DNA of 64,000 bases from Synchiropus splendidus (Eukaryota; Chordata; Actinopteri; Syngnathiformes; Callionymidae). The stretch covers positions 21,519,001 through 21,583,000 of the forward strand of contig NC_071347.1 of NCBI RefSeq assembly GCF_027744825.2, written 5' to 3'. The translations under genes and the position numbers were made by a program. Under the pieces are notes generated by a model. The model worked only from the letters and a program-made list of their open reading frames with translations. It was not told the DNA's origin and did not search any database. Of the stretch, positions 22,460 through 35,519 are shown in pieces. Within the stretch, counting starts at the first letter, position 1, and each line of letters begins with the position of its first letter.

Positions 22460-23390
22460 TCACTCCTTCAGCCTGCGAGGCTTCAGCACTAATCCCAGCC
22501 ATGAGAAAGCAGATTTGGGTGAGCTCAGGTGGTGAGTGTGGTGAAGAACAGGAGGCCGCTTCATTCCCATGTTGTTTCCATCTCAGAGGAGTAATGTAGT
22601 AGGCTGCACGCCAGCCCCGCCGCCGCCCGCCGTGGCGACCCCTGCTCACCTCTGCAGCGCTTGATCCCTCAACCCGAGCCGTGTTTGATGAAAAGAGCCG
22701 CTCCGCTCTTCATCACTCGTCTTCAGGGTTCCATAAAGTCCAAATGGTTGCAGCCACATTGATCGGTTCTCTGTGCTCAAGTGCAATAATAGCAGCATAA
22801 CAACGCACACGCTGATGTCCCATGTAGCTCTTAAACACATGAGAAAACACTTGTTGTTGCACAAAAAAAGGTTGAATTCCAGTGAGTTGACAAAAGCTTG
22901 CAGCTATTAGCCATAACTTGGAAATTAAGTAAAAACAACCGACAACAACAGCACTGTTGGGGAAAAAAAACCTTTAGTTGAAAGGAAACATTTTCAAATA
23001 AGAAAATAAGTTAATATGGCTGTAGAGAAAATAGACTGAACAAGCCACCTTCCCTCCCTGACTTCGCTCCAACATCAGGATGTGATAAGGAAAAAAGAAT
23101 CTGTGTAAACATGGACAAAGATGACGGAGGTCTGGGGGTTTATAGGGTTGAAAGGAAGAAGGGAGATGATGGAGAGTCAAGGTGAGGAACAGGATGACGG
23201 CTGACAAAACAATTCCAGACCAGGCAAGAGAGAAGACGCTGCAACGGTTAACCTGAACAGGTGACGGGTGTCGGGCATCGAATAAAAAAAGATGGTTGAG
23301 ACAGTTGGCGGTATGGAGAAATAGAACAACAACAACACAAATAAGTTTGAGAAAAGCAGAAATTAAGGGAAAAAAGTTTTGAAAGAGAAG
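22460..23390. other. Intergenic DNA
   Basis: No supported gene. The minus-strand frame across 22974-23453 runs into the neighbouring tandem array and has no domain. Confidence 0.5.
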
Positions 23391-23818
23391 AAAATCCAAA
23401 ATATGTGTGGATAAATATTGTTTATTCATTTGTTGCAGGAACATTTGGATCATTTATCAACTGTTAAGATGAGAAATTTAATAACAGTAAAAAAAATAAT
23501 CAAAGAAACAAATAACAAAGTTATTTCTAATAAGTTAGAAATAATAGAATCCCACACATGTTTTGGAAGAAAATCCAAAATATGTGTGGGAAAATGTGGT
23601 TTATTCATTAGTTGCAGGAACATTTGGATCATTGATCAACTGTTAAGATGAGAAATGTAATAACAGTAGAAAACATCATCAAAGAAACAAATAACTTAAT
23701 TATACTTATTTCTAATAAGTTAACTTTCCCACACATATTTTGGAAGAAAATCAAAAATATGTGTGGGAAAATATGGTTTATTCATTTGGTGTGAGAACAT
23801 TTGGATCATTTATCAAGA
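23391..23818. repeat. Tandem array of a ~178-bp unit containing a hairpin
   Basis: Units begin at 23391, 23570 and 23747 (spacing 179 and 177) with AAAATCCAAAATATGTGTGG. Each has GAACATTTGGATCATT-like text, and the first two share AACTGTTAAGATGAGAAAT. Where units meet, CCCACACATRTTTTGGA is followed within 6 nt by its near-perfect inverse, making a 17-bp stem at about 23550-23590 and again at about 23727-23767. The third unit is partial. Confidence 0.9.
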
Positions 23819-25240
23819 ATGAAAAATTAAATAAAAAACATTGAAGTAAACAGCACTAAACACTGAAGAAGAAACTAGAATGAAAAGAACAATATGAAAA
23901 GCAATAACTGATGAAACTAGTGAAAAGCTTGTGTGTTGGGACTCAAGGGATAAAGAAATTGATGGTAAAAAAAAAAACAATTGCTAATGAAGGATGTTTT
24001 TTTCCAACAATATTTTGATTTGATTAAAAAATATATAAAGAAAATGTATTTTTTTTAAATAATATAAAAATAATAAATTAATAATAATCATAATGTATCA
24101 ATGATAAAAACAAAACATTTAAAAATATTAAAAATGGATTGTAAAATAGAATAAAAAGGATAAAAAACAGACACAGGACTGACATTAAAAGAAAAATAAA
24201 TCATTGATGGGGAAACACGCACGGAGAGGAAAGAAAGAAAAACCCAGTGAGAGGCAGCTTGATGTCTTAAATGTCTCACAGACTATTTCGGCCGTCTTGG
24301 CCTCCCGTGTGTCCGAGCCAGTGGAGAAGCTCGTCCCATCCCAACTCAGGCAACTCGCTGTTTCACAATCATCTTCGCTGGCGGTTGAGACAGCGAGTAA
24401 ATATTCATCTCCTCCACCTTCACTGCTTTTATTGCTGATGAGGAGCAGAGGGCTGATGGATGAACACTCCAGTTTTCCTGACACCCTTCATCCATCAGTG
24501 GCCTGGAAGAGCCGAGCCCAGCCTGCCGATGCTTTTGATAAAGTCCAGAAAATGCTGAGCAATAACTGGATGTTTGGCCAAGATAAATCTGGAGTCGGTT
24601 TTCTGTCGACCCGAGCGAGGACCATCGTTTTTATCACACCTTGAAGTTGCTCCCCGATGAGCAGCGAAACCTTCCTGACTGAAAATAATCCACCTCAGAC
24701 GGGCCGGTTCTGTTTGGGTCAATAAGACTGGTTCCACTGTTGCTTTCGCAGCAGATAAACGTTATCGACCTGTGACCTTTAACACGGCTCATATCTGGGT
24801 CTCAAATATTCGGGAGAAGATAAACAACTTCATCAGCACGTCGGGGTGGTGTTTACACAAGCGAGAGCCAGGAACCAGAGAGGTGTGGTGTGGAGGGAGA
24901 GTGGGACCAGGCAGCGACTCTCAGTCCGCTTCCAGCGCTGTACTATGACTGTGACTGGCGCTGTACTTTCATACCGTGGCGACATATACTGTTGGAAACA
25001 TTGCAGTGTTTTACAATACCGTGCTGTACAGTCGCAAACCTCACACTGCTGTTGCATACCGAAGCATTCCCAGCCTTCAGATGATGTTTTTTTCTAGCAG
25101 TTTACCAATTCATGGTTTGCATTTATAAACTTCACTAGTCTGTCCAACAGTGAAGCTTGAACCTTAAACTCTGTTGTGATACATATTTGCGCTGGATGAG
25201 ATCTGTGTTTGAAGCAGTGCTGTATGTGAACTGATAGCTC
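23819..25240. other. Intergenic DNA, AT-rich then unique
   Basis: 23.9-24.2 kb is very AT-rich. A more balanced block at 24270-24640 gives open frames on both strands with no known domain, and I read it as possible conserved non-coding DNA. The rest is featureless. Confidence 0.4.
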
Positions 25241-25244
25241 TCCC

Positions 25245-25305
25245 GGGCCACATAAAATGACTTGGCGGGCTGGATTCGGCCCACGAGCCTTGAGTTGGAC
25301 ACTTG
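25245..25305. mobile_element. hAT-type repeat end fragment
   Basis: CGGGCCACATAAAATGAC followed by GGGCTGGATTCGGCCCACGA and GAGTTGGACAC is the familiar terminal text of a vertebrate hAT-type repeat. A related piece is at 42955-43015. Only one end is recognisable. Confidence 0.5.
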
Positions 25306-26389
25306 GTTTCTACACTTGTGGTTCTCAAATGTTGGTAGTAGCAGGGGCTCCAGGTGTTACATGACATTTCAAAAACAGCGTTGATATGTTTGAAAATAGA
25401 GTGGCATTTCATATATTTAATATTGTGCGTTATATACTGTCAGTTTCTGTACTGTATATACTGTGTATACTAAACTAGTGTTGGATGTCACTGGAAAGAA
25501 ACAAGGAAGTAAAGAGGGGAGTTTTGACATTTGATGATAGTAACAACCACAGATGGGCAGATGAGGCATCATGAAACAGTAGGGTTGATGAAACAGTGTC
25601 CTAAGTTTCAAAGGCCACTGCGGTTCTAAAGAAAGTTATGTTGTGTGTTCTGTTGGGTTTGTGGAGTAAAGAAATGAAGAAGATTATTGGCCACTCTGGT
25701 GTTGGTCTTCCTTCAAGTTACATATAGAACAGATACAACACGTGTGATTCACTTGCCATTTATCGCGAGTTAACTCAGCTTTAGAGCGATTAATTGAGAT
25801 GAAAAATGTTTTTTTTTTTTTTCGACAGGCCTCACCCTTGCGTGTGAACCCAGCCTTACTGGACCACAGAAGACACCTGGGCTGGTCCCTCCAGGCTGTG
25901 GAGCTCTCTCCACAAGACCGAGGTGATGACGGAGTCACACAAGTCAATCTGTGTTGTTGTTTATGCTGTCGTGATAACACTCAGGTGACGGTGCTGGCTC
26001 CCCCCGCTGGATGTTTTTTAGAGGCCCCAGATACATTTCAACAAGTTGCTGTGGCAAAGTTTTTCACTATTGGGAAGAGAGCGGTCGTAAATTCCAGCTG
26101 AGGCCTGGTATCAGTTCAGCTCCGATGTGAATCCCACAGCTTAAAATAAAACGTCAGGAATTCCAGAGATGAGAAAAGGCAATCGTTCTGAGGTCGCGTG
26201 AAAGTGTGGTGTTGAAAGTATCAACCACTGGACAGCGTCAGACACATCCAAGCTTTTTACTGCAGCCGTTATTAATAACTGCAACGGAACATGGAGCAGA
26301 TGTAGCTTTAGAACCCAAGTCAATATCGACCCCATCAATCACTTCTTGAGTTCATAACAGTGTTGGAGCCCTGAATCTGGGACCCAAGT
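25306..26389. other. Intergenic DNA
   Basis: No gene supported; short open frames only. Confidence 0.5.
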
Positions 26390-26560
26390 TGCCTCCAGCT
26401 GAAGCCACTTCACTCTCCCTGTGAAGGTGCAGGACTCTCCACCAAGCATCTAAGATCTAAAAGACGATGAGCTCAGTCATCTGTGTGAGACTCAGGTTGC
26501 TCCTCCAAGAGAAGCCAGTTGAGGGAGGAGGCCCTGGGGCAGACCAAGGCTGGTTGGTGA
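26390..26560 (+). mobile_element. Decayed LINE 3'-region fragment
   Basis: Contains GAGCTCAGTCATCTGTGTGA, then GAAGCCAGTTGAGGGAGGAG and CCCTGGGGCAGACC, degenerate versions of the terminal reverse-transcriptase text seen in the other LINE fragments here. Confidence 0.55.
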
Positions 26561-26956
26561 AACTGTCCAGGGTTTCCACCAGGTCTTTTTTGGCCATCCC
26601 TATACCTCCCACCCCCCTCAAGTGGTGACAATAAAAACACCAGTTTTATTCATGGGAAGTAAACATAAAAAACATAAAAAATATATAACATAAACATGAA
26701 AATAAACATGCAGCCGTCCTCTTTATAAGTCTGCAACTTTAGTCCCATGACATCCCTGTTATTAAGCTGTGTTTTTTCTCAGGATTTTTCCCTTGAAAAT
26801 ATTCTGAAAACCACCATAATTATGTGCACTTCCATGATGTCTAATGCGTCGCTCCAATACATCCGCCTTGTTTTAATACGTTTGATGACATGAGATTTCA
26901 TTTTTATTCATTTTTTTGGAAGCATGGCGGCTCTCATTTGCCATGATCTTTTACAC

Positions 26957-27651
26957 CATGCCTGGCCAACCTGCGGCTCTTCCTCCAGTTTCAGGCAGCT
27001 CATTTAGTGAACACCGAACAGGCTGCGATTGTGGTCAAGTTGCTGATGAGATGATGGTTTATACAGGAAATAAGAGGAAAAGGTAAGAAATGTTCCAGCC
27101 AAGACTTTGACCGGCATTTAATGGCGATGTGAGTCGTGGTCCTCAGACTTGGAGCATCATCAGATCCACCATCAACACCAGTGACAGGACTTTGACTTTG
27201 TCCTTCCCTCAACTAAAGGTCTGGCATGTGTTTCACCTGTGAGTCATTGTTGATGGTGGTGAATTCAGTGGAGTGAAGATGAGACGCTCCAGTCTGCAGC
27301 ATCACTCACACACACACACAGACCGGGGCCACGTTACTGGTGGCTTGAGTCATGTCACCAAAACAGAGAAGTCAAATCAATGGCGCGCACATTTCTATCT
27401 ACGCCGCTTGATTTTTCCAGAGGATCACGGTAAAATGTATGGATTTGAAAAATACATGCACAAGAGACATACGGCGGACGTGAACCAGCAACCTGGTGAC
27501 ACACAGGGATGAGCTGTAACCGCTATACTGAGTCAGGTGAGCAGCTGCTCAAGTGAAGCCTCACAGCCTGACAGGTTTGTAGCATGTGGCTCTTTGCAGG
27601 AACACAGTAAAAGAATGGGGCTCTGAGCCTCTGACTGGTTGGCCACCCCTG
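26957..27651. mobile_element. hAT-like element with a nested SINE
   Basis: The left end CATGCCTGGCCAACCTGCGG and the right end, read on the minus strand as CAGGGGTGGCCAACCAGTCA, form hAT-type inverted ends about 695 bp apart. The inner text CGGCTCT and its inverse AGAGCC follow each end. A tRNA-like SINE (27425-27535) sits inside. No transposase ORF remains. Confidence 0.55.
27425..27535 (-). mobile_element. tRNA-derived SINE head
   Basis: The minus strand reads TCAGTATAGCGGTTACAGCT (A-box region of an Asp/Glu-like tRNA), then about 25 nt later GGTTCACGTCC (B-box, 27476-27486). Missing stem pairing and a non-tRNA tail show a SINE rather than a tRNA gene. Confidence 0.55.
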
Positions 27652-27659
27652 GTTTACAC

Positions 27660-27943
27660 AACCCATCCTCACTCCCATGGACGTATACCTTGATATATGG
27701 ACGTTGGGTAAGTAGACTTTTGGGTCCTATATTGACGACAAAGGCAATGAAACGCATGACCGTTTGATGGGCTTTAAAAAGCACGTTCACATGTTATTGT
27801 ACGTCAAATGGCGCAATCCCATGGCTTTCCTAACGTGTTGCGTCAACATGCAACACCGAAGTCTGCCTTTGTCGTCAATATAGGACGCAAAAAGTCCACT
27901 TTCCCAACCTCAATGCATGGCGCCATGTGAGTGAGGATGGGTT
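27660..27943. mobile_element. Foldback MITE with long inverted arms
   Basis: Begins AACCCATCCTCACTCCCATG and ends with the inverse of AACCCATCCTCACTCACATG. Inside, GTCCTATATTGACGACAAAG on the left is matched by its exact inverse on the right, so roughly 100 bp of each arm can pair. It starts 9 bp after the end of the preceding hAT element. A related piece lies at 52552-52640. Confidence 0.8.
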
Positions 27944-30900
27944 CGGTTATGTGTCGCGGAAACTGTCTCTCAGTTGTCCCGGTAGCGCCCCCTCAGAAGC
28001 GCTGGAGGAAGTTTCTGTGGAGAAGGACGTCTGCGCCACTTTGCTTGAGCTGCTGCCCCTGCGATCGGTTAAGCAGAGAAAGACAGAAGGATGGACCAAT
28101 GTTTGATACCTAAAGGTTTTTAAAGTGCAGCTCGAACTGGACTTGACCGCGATCTTCCTGTCCCATATCTCGCTTCATTCCTTAAATCACCCATTTAAAT
28201 ATGTTGCACCATCAGGAAGTGAACTGAACGCCATTTACACCTAGCAGCTCCGGAACCCATCGTCGGAGTCACAGGTCACACACTTGCGTTATTGGCTCGC
28301 AGCATGTGTAGGAGCTGCCAGTTCATTCCCTCCTATGGCGAGAGGAAGTCATAAGAGCATTATGTCCAATAACTAATGTCTTAAGGAAACAATATAGTTA
28401 CGTAACCCAGGGGTGGAAGGGTCAGGCAGATAATTAGATCCGTGTTTGACAGATCGATGTTGAGATCATTACAACCCTCACGACTGCCAAGTGGTCAGAG
28501 GTGGAAGTGTGTCCGCCGGGAAGGTTCCACCTGAGAGGGAGCCCTGGTGTTCCAATTGGTTTATTTGGAGTGTGACGCGCCTCAGATCGTCCTCTTCAAC
28601 ATGTCTGTCAGGCGGAGGAGCGATCGACTCTGTCCACTTGTTTGTGTGGCTTGGACCAGATAGTTTTGTCTAGAGTGGTTCCAGGAGCCTGAAACCAGAC
28701 ACTTGGCAAGACGGTGGTGGCTGTTATTCTTTCTCATCTTCCTTCATCTTCAGTTCTAAAACGCCTCTTTGTGATGATGAGGAGCAAATAGAGAAACGTG
28801 TCTGAACTCTGTGATGAGCTGAAGACCTTCCTCACGACAGACTGGTCTCAAATTATGTTTTCCATTTGAAGTTTTCCTCTTTATTTTTCTCTTAAACATC
28901 CAGACTTTTCTCATCCTTAACGTAACCATCCATAACAAATGACCAGGACCTAAACCAGAAAAGCTAATAATAATAATAAAAGCTAGTCATAATAAATAGA
29001 CCTTGTTGTTTTGAAATCTTGGCTTGGATTAGTGGCTCCAGCCACAGAGGTCTAAGTAGGTGCTCTCAAAAAAAACATTGGAAATAGAATGGACTTTGTA
29101 TGACGACTATAATAAATGAAAGTACCACGCAGAAGAAGGAGAGGAAGACGTTTTCATGAAGGTTTATGATGTGATGACAAACGGTGTGACCAGAGAGGAT
29201 GTGGTGGAGGAAACCCCCGGCAGGAAGAAGAAGAACTGAAGATGATGAACTTGGTGAACAAATAGAGTTGGTAGAATCAAGTCATGGAAAGACAACAGAC
29301 TTGATAAACATCAAACTATGGAAATAGAGTCAACAAAGAACACTTACACAAACACAACAAACCTGGTAATAGACCGGAATAGACCGGGCAAGTATGTTAG
29401 AAAAAGCCCAAACTTGACATGATAAACTCAACAGTCAGACTTGGTCCACTTAGATTTGGTGGACAAAAAGCTCGGAAATAGACTGAAAATATAAAGTCTA
29501 AAACAATGCATGGAATACGCAAACGTACTTGCAAAACTGCATATCAAAATACACTCGGTAAACTAGAAAGTCAGCTGCAGATCAGGCGTGGTCACCCTTG
29601 AAACATGGAAAAATTGGTGTCAAACTCTTCCCCAACAGGCTCAGTGAATTAGCCAAGTAAACTGGAGAGTCTGAGGGAGACTTGGACCACCTGTAATTCT
29701 GTGTCAGAATTATAACAACTCGAGCCTGAAACAGACCTGATAACCAGAGGAATGCAGGAAAGATAAGGGAAATGGTCCTGACTAGACTTTGAAAACTTGA
29801 TGGTCTTTCACAGAGTTAGGTGGCGAACCAATCCACGCCAGAGTAAGTTGGATGACAACTAAATCTACAACCATCTGAGTAGCCTACGAATCAGAGGAAA
29901 GCTTCGGAATGTCTGCATTGACTTGGGAAAGTTTGACAAAAAAAAACTCCACGGCAAACTTGGTGATGGACCTGGGAGACGTGTGTGTGACACCTCCGAC
30001 TTTAAGCCCCGCATGACGTGGCTTGCCAAAATTGTTCTGGCTGCTCGGGGCTGAGGTTAAATGAAATAATCATAGCTTGAAAGGGAGTTTGGGGAATTCT
30101 GCCGCGTAGTATTCTCACCGCTCGTCCATCGCCACTGTTTTTTTTTTCAGTTTTTTTCAGTAGATGCTCCCACATTCCTCTGGAGCTGTTTTTCCACCAC
30201 ATGTCCACATACCTGGCCAACGTCCTCCTCCTGGTTCTAACTTGGACAATACCTGGTTTGTTCACCGAGGAATCTTCTTTGTTTGGATTCTTATCACGGC
30301 TTCTACCAGCTGCACTCTGGAGTGCAACTCACTTCCTTCCTGCCATTGGCTTCACAATGTTTGTGTTTGTCCCGACAAGTTGCAGAGCGACTTTTTTATG
30401 AGGCTGTCATCTTGTTTTCTTCAAGTTTACGGCACCCCAAGTTTCTACAGAGAAGGACGTCAGAAACACAAGGGTGTTAAATGGATTCACTGAAGAGGTT
30501 CAGACACTTTTCTGGAGCTGGCTCCAGAACTTGGCTAACCTCAAAGCTCTCACATCATTTAAAAGCACCACAGCCATGTAAACAATGGAGACCATGGAGT
30601 CGATGAATTACCTGACGTCAGCCCCCTCAACTCAAATCCCTGAGTGGAAAACACTTTTGGATCAACTTAATAAAGCTTAAAAAAACAATCAAAAAAGCAT
30701 ATTTTATTCAAAAATGAGAGGGATCAACGGTGAATGATGTATTTCAATATTGTGTACTGCCTTCATTTACTTTTCCTTCAGTCTAATACCATTTGTTCTG
30801 GTTTGTTTCCAAGTTACTTAAAAAATAAACCGGAGCCGTAGGTGTCAGTCGTATCGAACATTCCGACACTGCTGAACGCATCATTTACACACCACTTCAT

Positions 30901-31479
30901 GAGGATCTGACCCATTCTCTCGGTTTCAGTACACTTTTATTTAGATTTTTGATTCTGATTCTGATTCTGAGATATGCATTGGACCAAAATTCACACCTTT
31001 TACTCCCAAGAGGAAGAAGGTTTCCCAACCCAGACTGACATGAAACAAAGAGTGTGGAGAGCAACTCTATAAAGCACTATGGTCGGGACTGTGCTCATAA
31101 ACTGTGTGGTCAGTTGGGAGTTACTGTCAACTGTGGCAGTGACTGTTAACAGCAGGAGTTTGGGAACTAATACAAGTAACAGCCGACTCACGACCTGCTC
31201 GACTTAGGTCCACCCGTACGTACGACCACGGCCGGCAGATGCTTTTTTTTTTTTTTTTTTTTTTTTAATCCAATGTCTGGCACCGCAGCACGTAGCAGCC
31301 CGGTTTGACAATGAGATTTGTGATAGCTTCACCTGGAGACCTGGAGATGAACTGAAACTCCCTAACACGGAGCAGACGCTGCTTTTGCCAGGTACACCAG
31401 GACCAGAATTGACCCCCCTCCATCCCCCCAGTATTCTGCCATTGTGCAACATCCTCCAAAATTCCCGCCTGCGCTCTCA
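27944..31479. other. Intergenic DNA
   Basis: About 3.5 kb without a supported gene. It holds a (TAA)n run at about 28964-28981, a CRE-like TGACGTCA near 30614, and a 25-nt poly-T at 31242-31266. The frame at 30201-30401 is hydrophobic but lacks a good start context or splice pattern. Confidence 0.5.
31242..31266. repeat. Poly-T tract
   Basis: About 25 consecutive T. It could be the A-tail of a minus-strand retroelement, but no recognisable body is attached. Confidence 0.9.
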
Positions 31480-31770
31480 CTGTTTTAGAACATTTTAATG
31501 GAGCCTTCCTCCCATCAGTGTTTGTTGGGGCGCGATAATGTATTTGCACAGGAAACACCAGCCAGCACAGAGGGAGCGCTGGATAAACAGAGAGGACCAG
31601 CTTCTGATTTCTATTCATAGCAAGTCCGCCGGCCGCCGTTTGCTCACGGCCTCGCTTTACTTTTTCATTGTTCCTGTCTCGGAGGAGACGATCAGGGTTG
31701 TTTGGTCTGACCTGCTGAGGGGCTGCTGGTGTTTGGTTTGTTTGCATCCCGGCTGATTCAGACGTCAGTG
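31480..31770. promoter_or_regulatory. Candidate conserved non-coding block
   Basis: Unique, repeat-free, moderate-GC sequence with dense motif-like text, open on both strands without any domain. Lack of codon structure plus even composition suggests possible regulatory constraint. Not tested. Confidence 0.25.
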
Positions 31771-34700
31771 GACTTAGCTGGCCTCATTTTAACAACATCA
31801 CTAGCAGCAGCTCGAGGGGGCGGCAGGAAGATTGAATGTGCCACATTTCCTCCAGTGAAGACTTCACATTGCTCTGCTGCGAGTCTCTGAACTGCGCCTC
31901 AGTTGACGCTCCGCCATCGCGTTTTTTATGTGGTGGCATTATCTGTGGCCTCAACCTGAGAGCGCCTACTGTCTCTGCTGAGTGTTCACCAGTCAATTTT
32001 CAGTCAAGGAGTTCGAAGTGAGTTTTGCATTCTGAGAGAACAGTTGGACACACAGAGCTGTCATGAGTTGTGCGACACGGCCTTTAGTAACAACCACACA
32101 GAGAGTTACAGTCCAGCAGAGGGCAGAAAGGAAAAACGGAGCCGTTCCCTCATGCAGAGATGGTGGACAGGTCCGTCTCTTGAGGTGCGCCACATTGAGA
32201 GAGAAGCCTGGGAACAAGAGCTGGGGCCCATCTAACAGGCAGGACCCCTGCACGCCATGGCTCCGGCACTAGCATCATGCTACGCTCTCCTACCGATGCT
32301 GGACCAGCGCTGCTAGCTTGTCCATCATCCCGCTGTCCTTGCTCTGGGGTGACCCCACGTTGACAGACGGTCTGGGTCGTCGTCCCCTCCTCACTCAGCA
32401 CCCAACCCCAGCCTGACTCCCCTCTCTGTTCCTTCCAGCTCAGAACCAGGGGAACAGCAGATTCTTCAGGAGCTAGCATGTGATGCTAACTGTGATCCAG
32501 AGTGCAGACAATGGCAGCAAGTCTCCAGACATAAGAGGGTATCACTGACCGTATTGGGCCCAGCAAATGAAACAAAAAAAAGCAGGCTTCCACTCATACA
32601 GGTGCCTTCAGGATCATGATAGTCCCTAAAATAACAACAAGCATGATGGCTGCTGTCACAGAGTGTAAACAATCCCTTCTCATCCAAGACATTAAAATCC
32701 TGGCTGGATGTAAATAAAGTGTCATTCTCTTTTATTACGTATTTTAAATGCGGCCATTAGCACAGTGATGCTAACTTGCTATCTGATCTGGCAGCTGTTA
32801 CCAAGCTAGCCTCTTTAATGCTAACATGCCTCTTGGACGCTCAAAGCAGCGCAGGTGCCCAAACTTTAGTTTTATCTTATTAAAGAGCAAGTTAGTTTTT
32901 CCAATTTTGAACCATAGACACAGCTGAAATTGTCGGAGAGACTCCAAAGTGTTCCCTTCGATTTTGCTTCTCACAGCGCTAGTCAACGACAAAACTGATG
33001 GAATGTTCCCAGAGTGACTCCACAGTGCATAAATTGCAGGAAATAAACGGCAGTCAACCAAATGAAAAGAAAACATGTTTCATCTGGGGACCGACGTCGC
33101 CGCCTGCGAGCCTCCAGATCAGTGGCAGCTGATTCCTTTTCTTCACGGTGAAAACCTCTGAGGTTCCTCTGCTGTCTCACTGTCACCAGGTTTACTCAGG
33201 AAAAACAATTTGAAGCTTTGCAGAGTCACGCTGCTAAATGCTCATTTCCATGTCAAAGCCAGCAGAACAAAGCTGTTGCTTTCCAGGAAACTCGGCAGGA
33301 CTCTTAACCCTTGGAGTGCGAGTCCAATTCCGACCCGCACTTCATTATTCCGTCGATGAATAAACGCATATCGATGACACGGCGAGAGCATGTGTATGTA
33401 TTGACTGTCGCTGCTCCGCGTTTGGGGAGGGAATCGATCGGATGATTGTCGGAACCTCTCCACACACGATGGTCGTTGGTGCTAACAGTGTTAGCACTAC
33501 GTTTTTCAACGTCCGTTGAAGAATGAACTTAAATAACGGAGAGGAATTTAGTGTTTCAAATGCACTGACACCAAAGGTGAGGCAATTTTAGATGAGGGAA
33601 CATGTATCATCATAAATAAACAACTTATTTATATGTATATTACCACAAACTAGCCAAGCAATTCATTTATTTACGACCAATATGCGTTGTTTTTTTCCTT
33701 CAAATGTTGAGGTTTTTTTTTCTTTGTTACATTTTTTGTACTTTCTGAAGGTGCAAGGCTTTAATGGCTTTTTTAACTGGCATTGGCCTCATCAATATTT
33801 TCCTTCTTTTTTAAGTAACAATTTTCCATTTTTCTTTTAACCGTTTTCCCCAAATATTTTGTTGCACTGATTTTTCTTCCTTCAGATATTTTTTTTCAGG
33901 TGGAGTTTCAGTTTCTTTTTTTATTTAATCATTTAAAAAAATGTGTTTTCTATGTTCTCTATTTGACTTTTCCTGAGTATTGTTTTTTCCTCATCATCAT
34001 TGAAAACAAATTATAAATTGACTTTAGGGCTCTCAGTGTAGCTGTCAAGTTTCTTCTTGTGAACTAGGGCTGTAGAGTTGCTTCTATCAGACATTCTTTT
34101 CCAGAAAATTGAGAAAATGTTTGGCATCACTCATGATGTAAATAATCCCAAGGATATTTATTCTGCGTCTGATTCAGACCAGACTGATGCAACCATGAAT
34201 CCTGCGACAGCTTCCAAAGTCTGGACCTCTGGGTGTGAGTGGTACAAGTCACGTATCTTGGTTTGTGAAATACCTGCTTTAGCTCTGAAAACTGTGTGTG
34301 GTTCATCGATGTATGGCAGGTAAAAGGAGGTTGGCGTGTCCCTCTAAATTCCCTCCAGATTTGAGTGATGGAAGTGAAATGACTCCTTGTCAGAAGTCAG
34401 ATCAGGGGTGCTGGGATTCCACTCATCACAGTCTTTGTGATTGACACCTGGATATTACCGCGCCACATGATTTCATTCATGACATATTTTATTCATGTCT
34501 GCCTCGACTCGCGATCCGGTGTGGACACGCTGCAACACGTGCATCAGATGGAGATGTGAGAAGAGAACGAATGTTGGGGCCTGTGGGTGGCGTAAGACGG
34601 CGTGTAAAGCAAGAACCCAACAGATGATCTGCGTCTCTGGAGACATCACGGTCTCCAGGGCCTCCTCAGCTTCGTCGTCGGACCTGCCACCTCTGCCGCA

Positions 34701-35501
34701 TTTATCAGAGGACGCAGACCGCGAAACAGTGTAGCTGGTTCCTGTGAGAAAGAGAAGAAGTTAAACTGCACTCGTTTGTCTTCACTAATGACTGAACATT
34801 AAAGCTGTCACAGCTTTTGTTTGTGAAGCTCATAATTGCTTTTTTTGTGAGTTTTCATAGCATGAGAACGGGATAATAAACGACAGTCTGGAGAACAAAG
34901 CCCTCAGCTTCACATACGGAGTCTTGAAATACACGTTTCAGGGCGCAGCAGTGTTTAAAGTGTCATTTAAAAAGAACCTGAAAACAGCTGAAGAATGAAG
35001 GAGGGATGGCCGTGACACCAACTACTACAACAAGGCAGTACAGACGACCCTGACTGACAAAGTTTACACTTTCTAGTTGAAGTCCCCACTGTGGGACTAA
35101 TAAAGACCATCTAATCTACAGAAAGTGTGGGAATGACCTTTGAACTTTGTCGGTCAGGATCATCCATTCTGCCTTGAATGTTTACTTTGTGTCACTACCA
35201 GCCCTACTTCACTCTTCATTTGGCTTTATTCAGTGCAGTTTTTTTCATGAATAAATCGAGGCATACACTTTCTTAAACTGTTTGGAGCTGGGAAACAACA
35301 GTGCGTGTCATCACTTCATGTTTCAGCTCAATCCAATATAACATTGTGACGAAATATTTTAGTGGATACTCACACAGTCGTGACGGTGAGGTATCATGAC
35401 ACAGTCCTAATTTCCAGCGGCCATAAGATGGTGCTCTTGGTTTAGAAATGATGTGAGGTTTCACTGAACTAGTTGATGACGTTCAAACATTTTACAGCAG
35501 A
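31771..35501. other. Intergenic DNA
   Basis: No gene supported. 33.6-34.0 kb is T-rich. A short perfect 9-bp palindrome (GTGCTAACA/TGTTAGCAC) is at about 33479. Short open frames have no domain. Confidence 0.5.
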
Positions 35502-35519
35502 CAGCGCCATCTGGTGGCC
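35502..35519 (-). promoter_or_regulatory. CTCF-like motif
   Basis: The minus strand reads GGCCACCAGATGGCGCTG, which fits the CTCF core CCASYAGRKGGC exactly and carries the usual downstream GC. It lies mid-desert between avpr1a and the ANKRD26-family genes. Confidence 0.45.

Noticed and set aside
30201..30401. Hydrophobic 66-codon frame that looks like a membrane protein
   Set aside because: Weak start context, no consistent downstream exon, and T-rich DNA easily gives hydrophobic translations.
31265..31747. 160-codon minus-strand frame
   Set aside because: Open on both strands without a domain; better explained as non-coding unique sequence.
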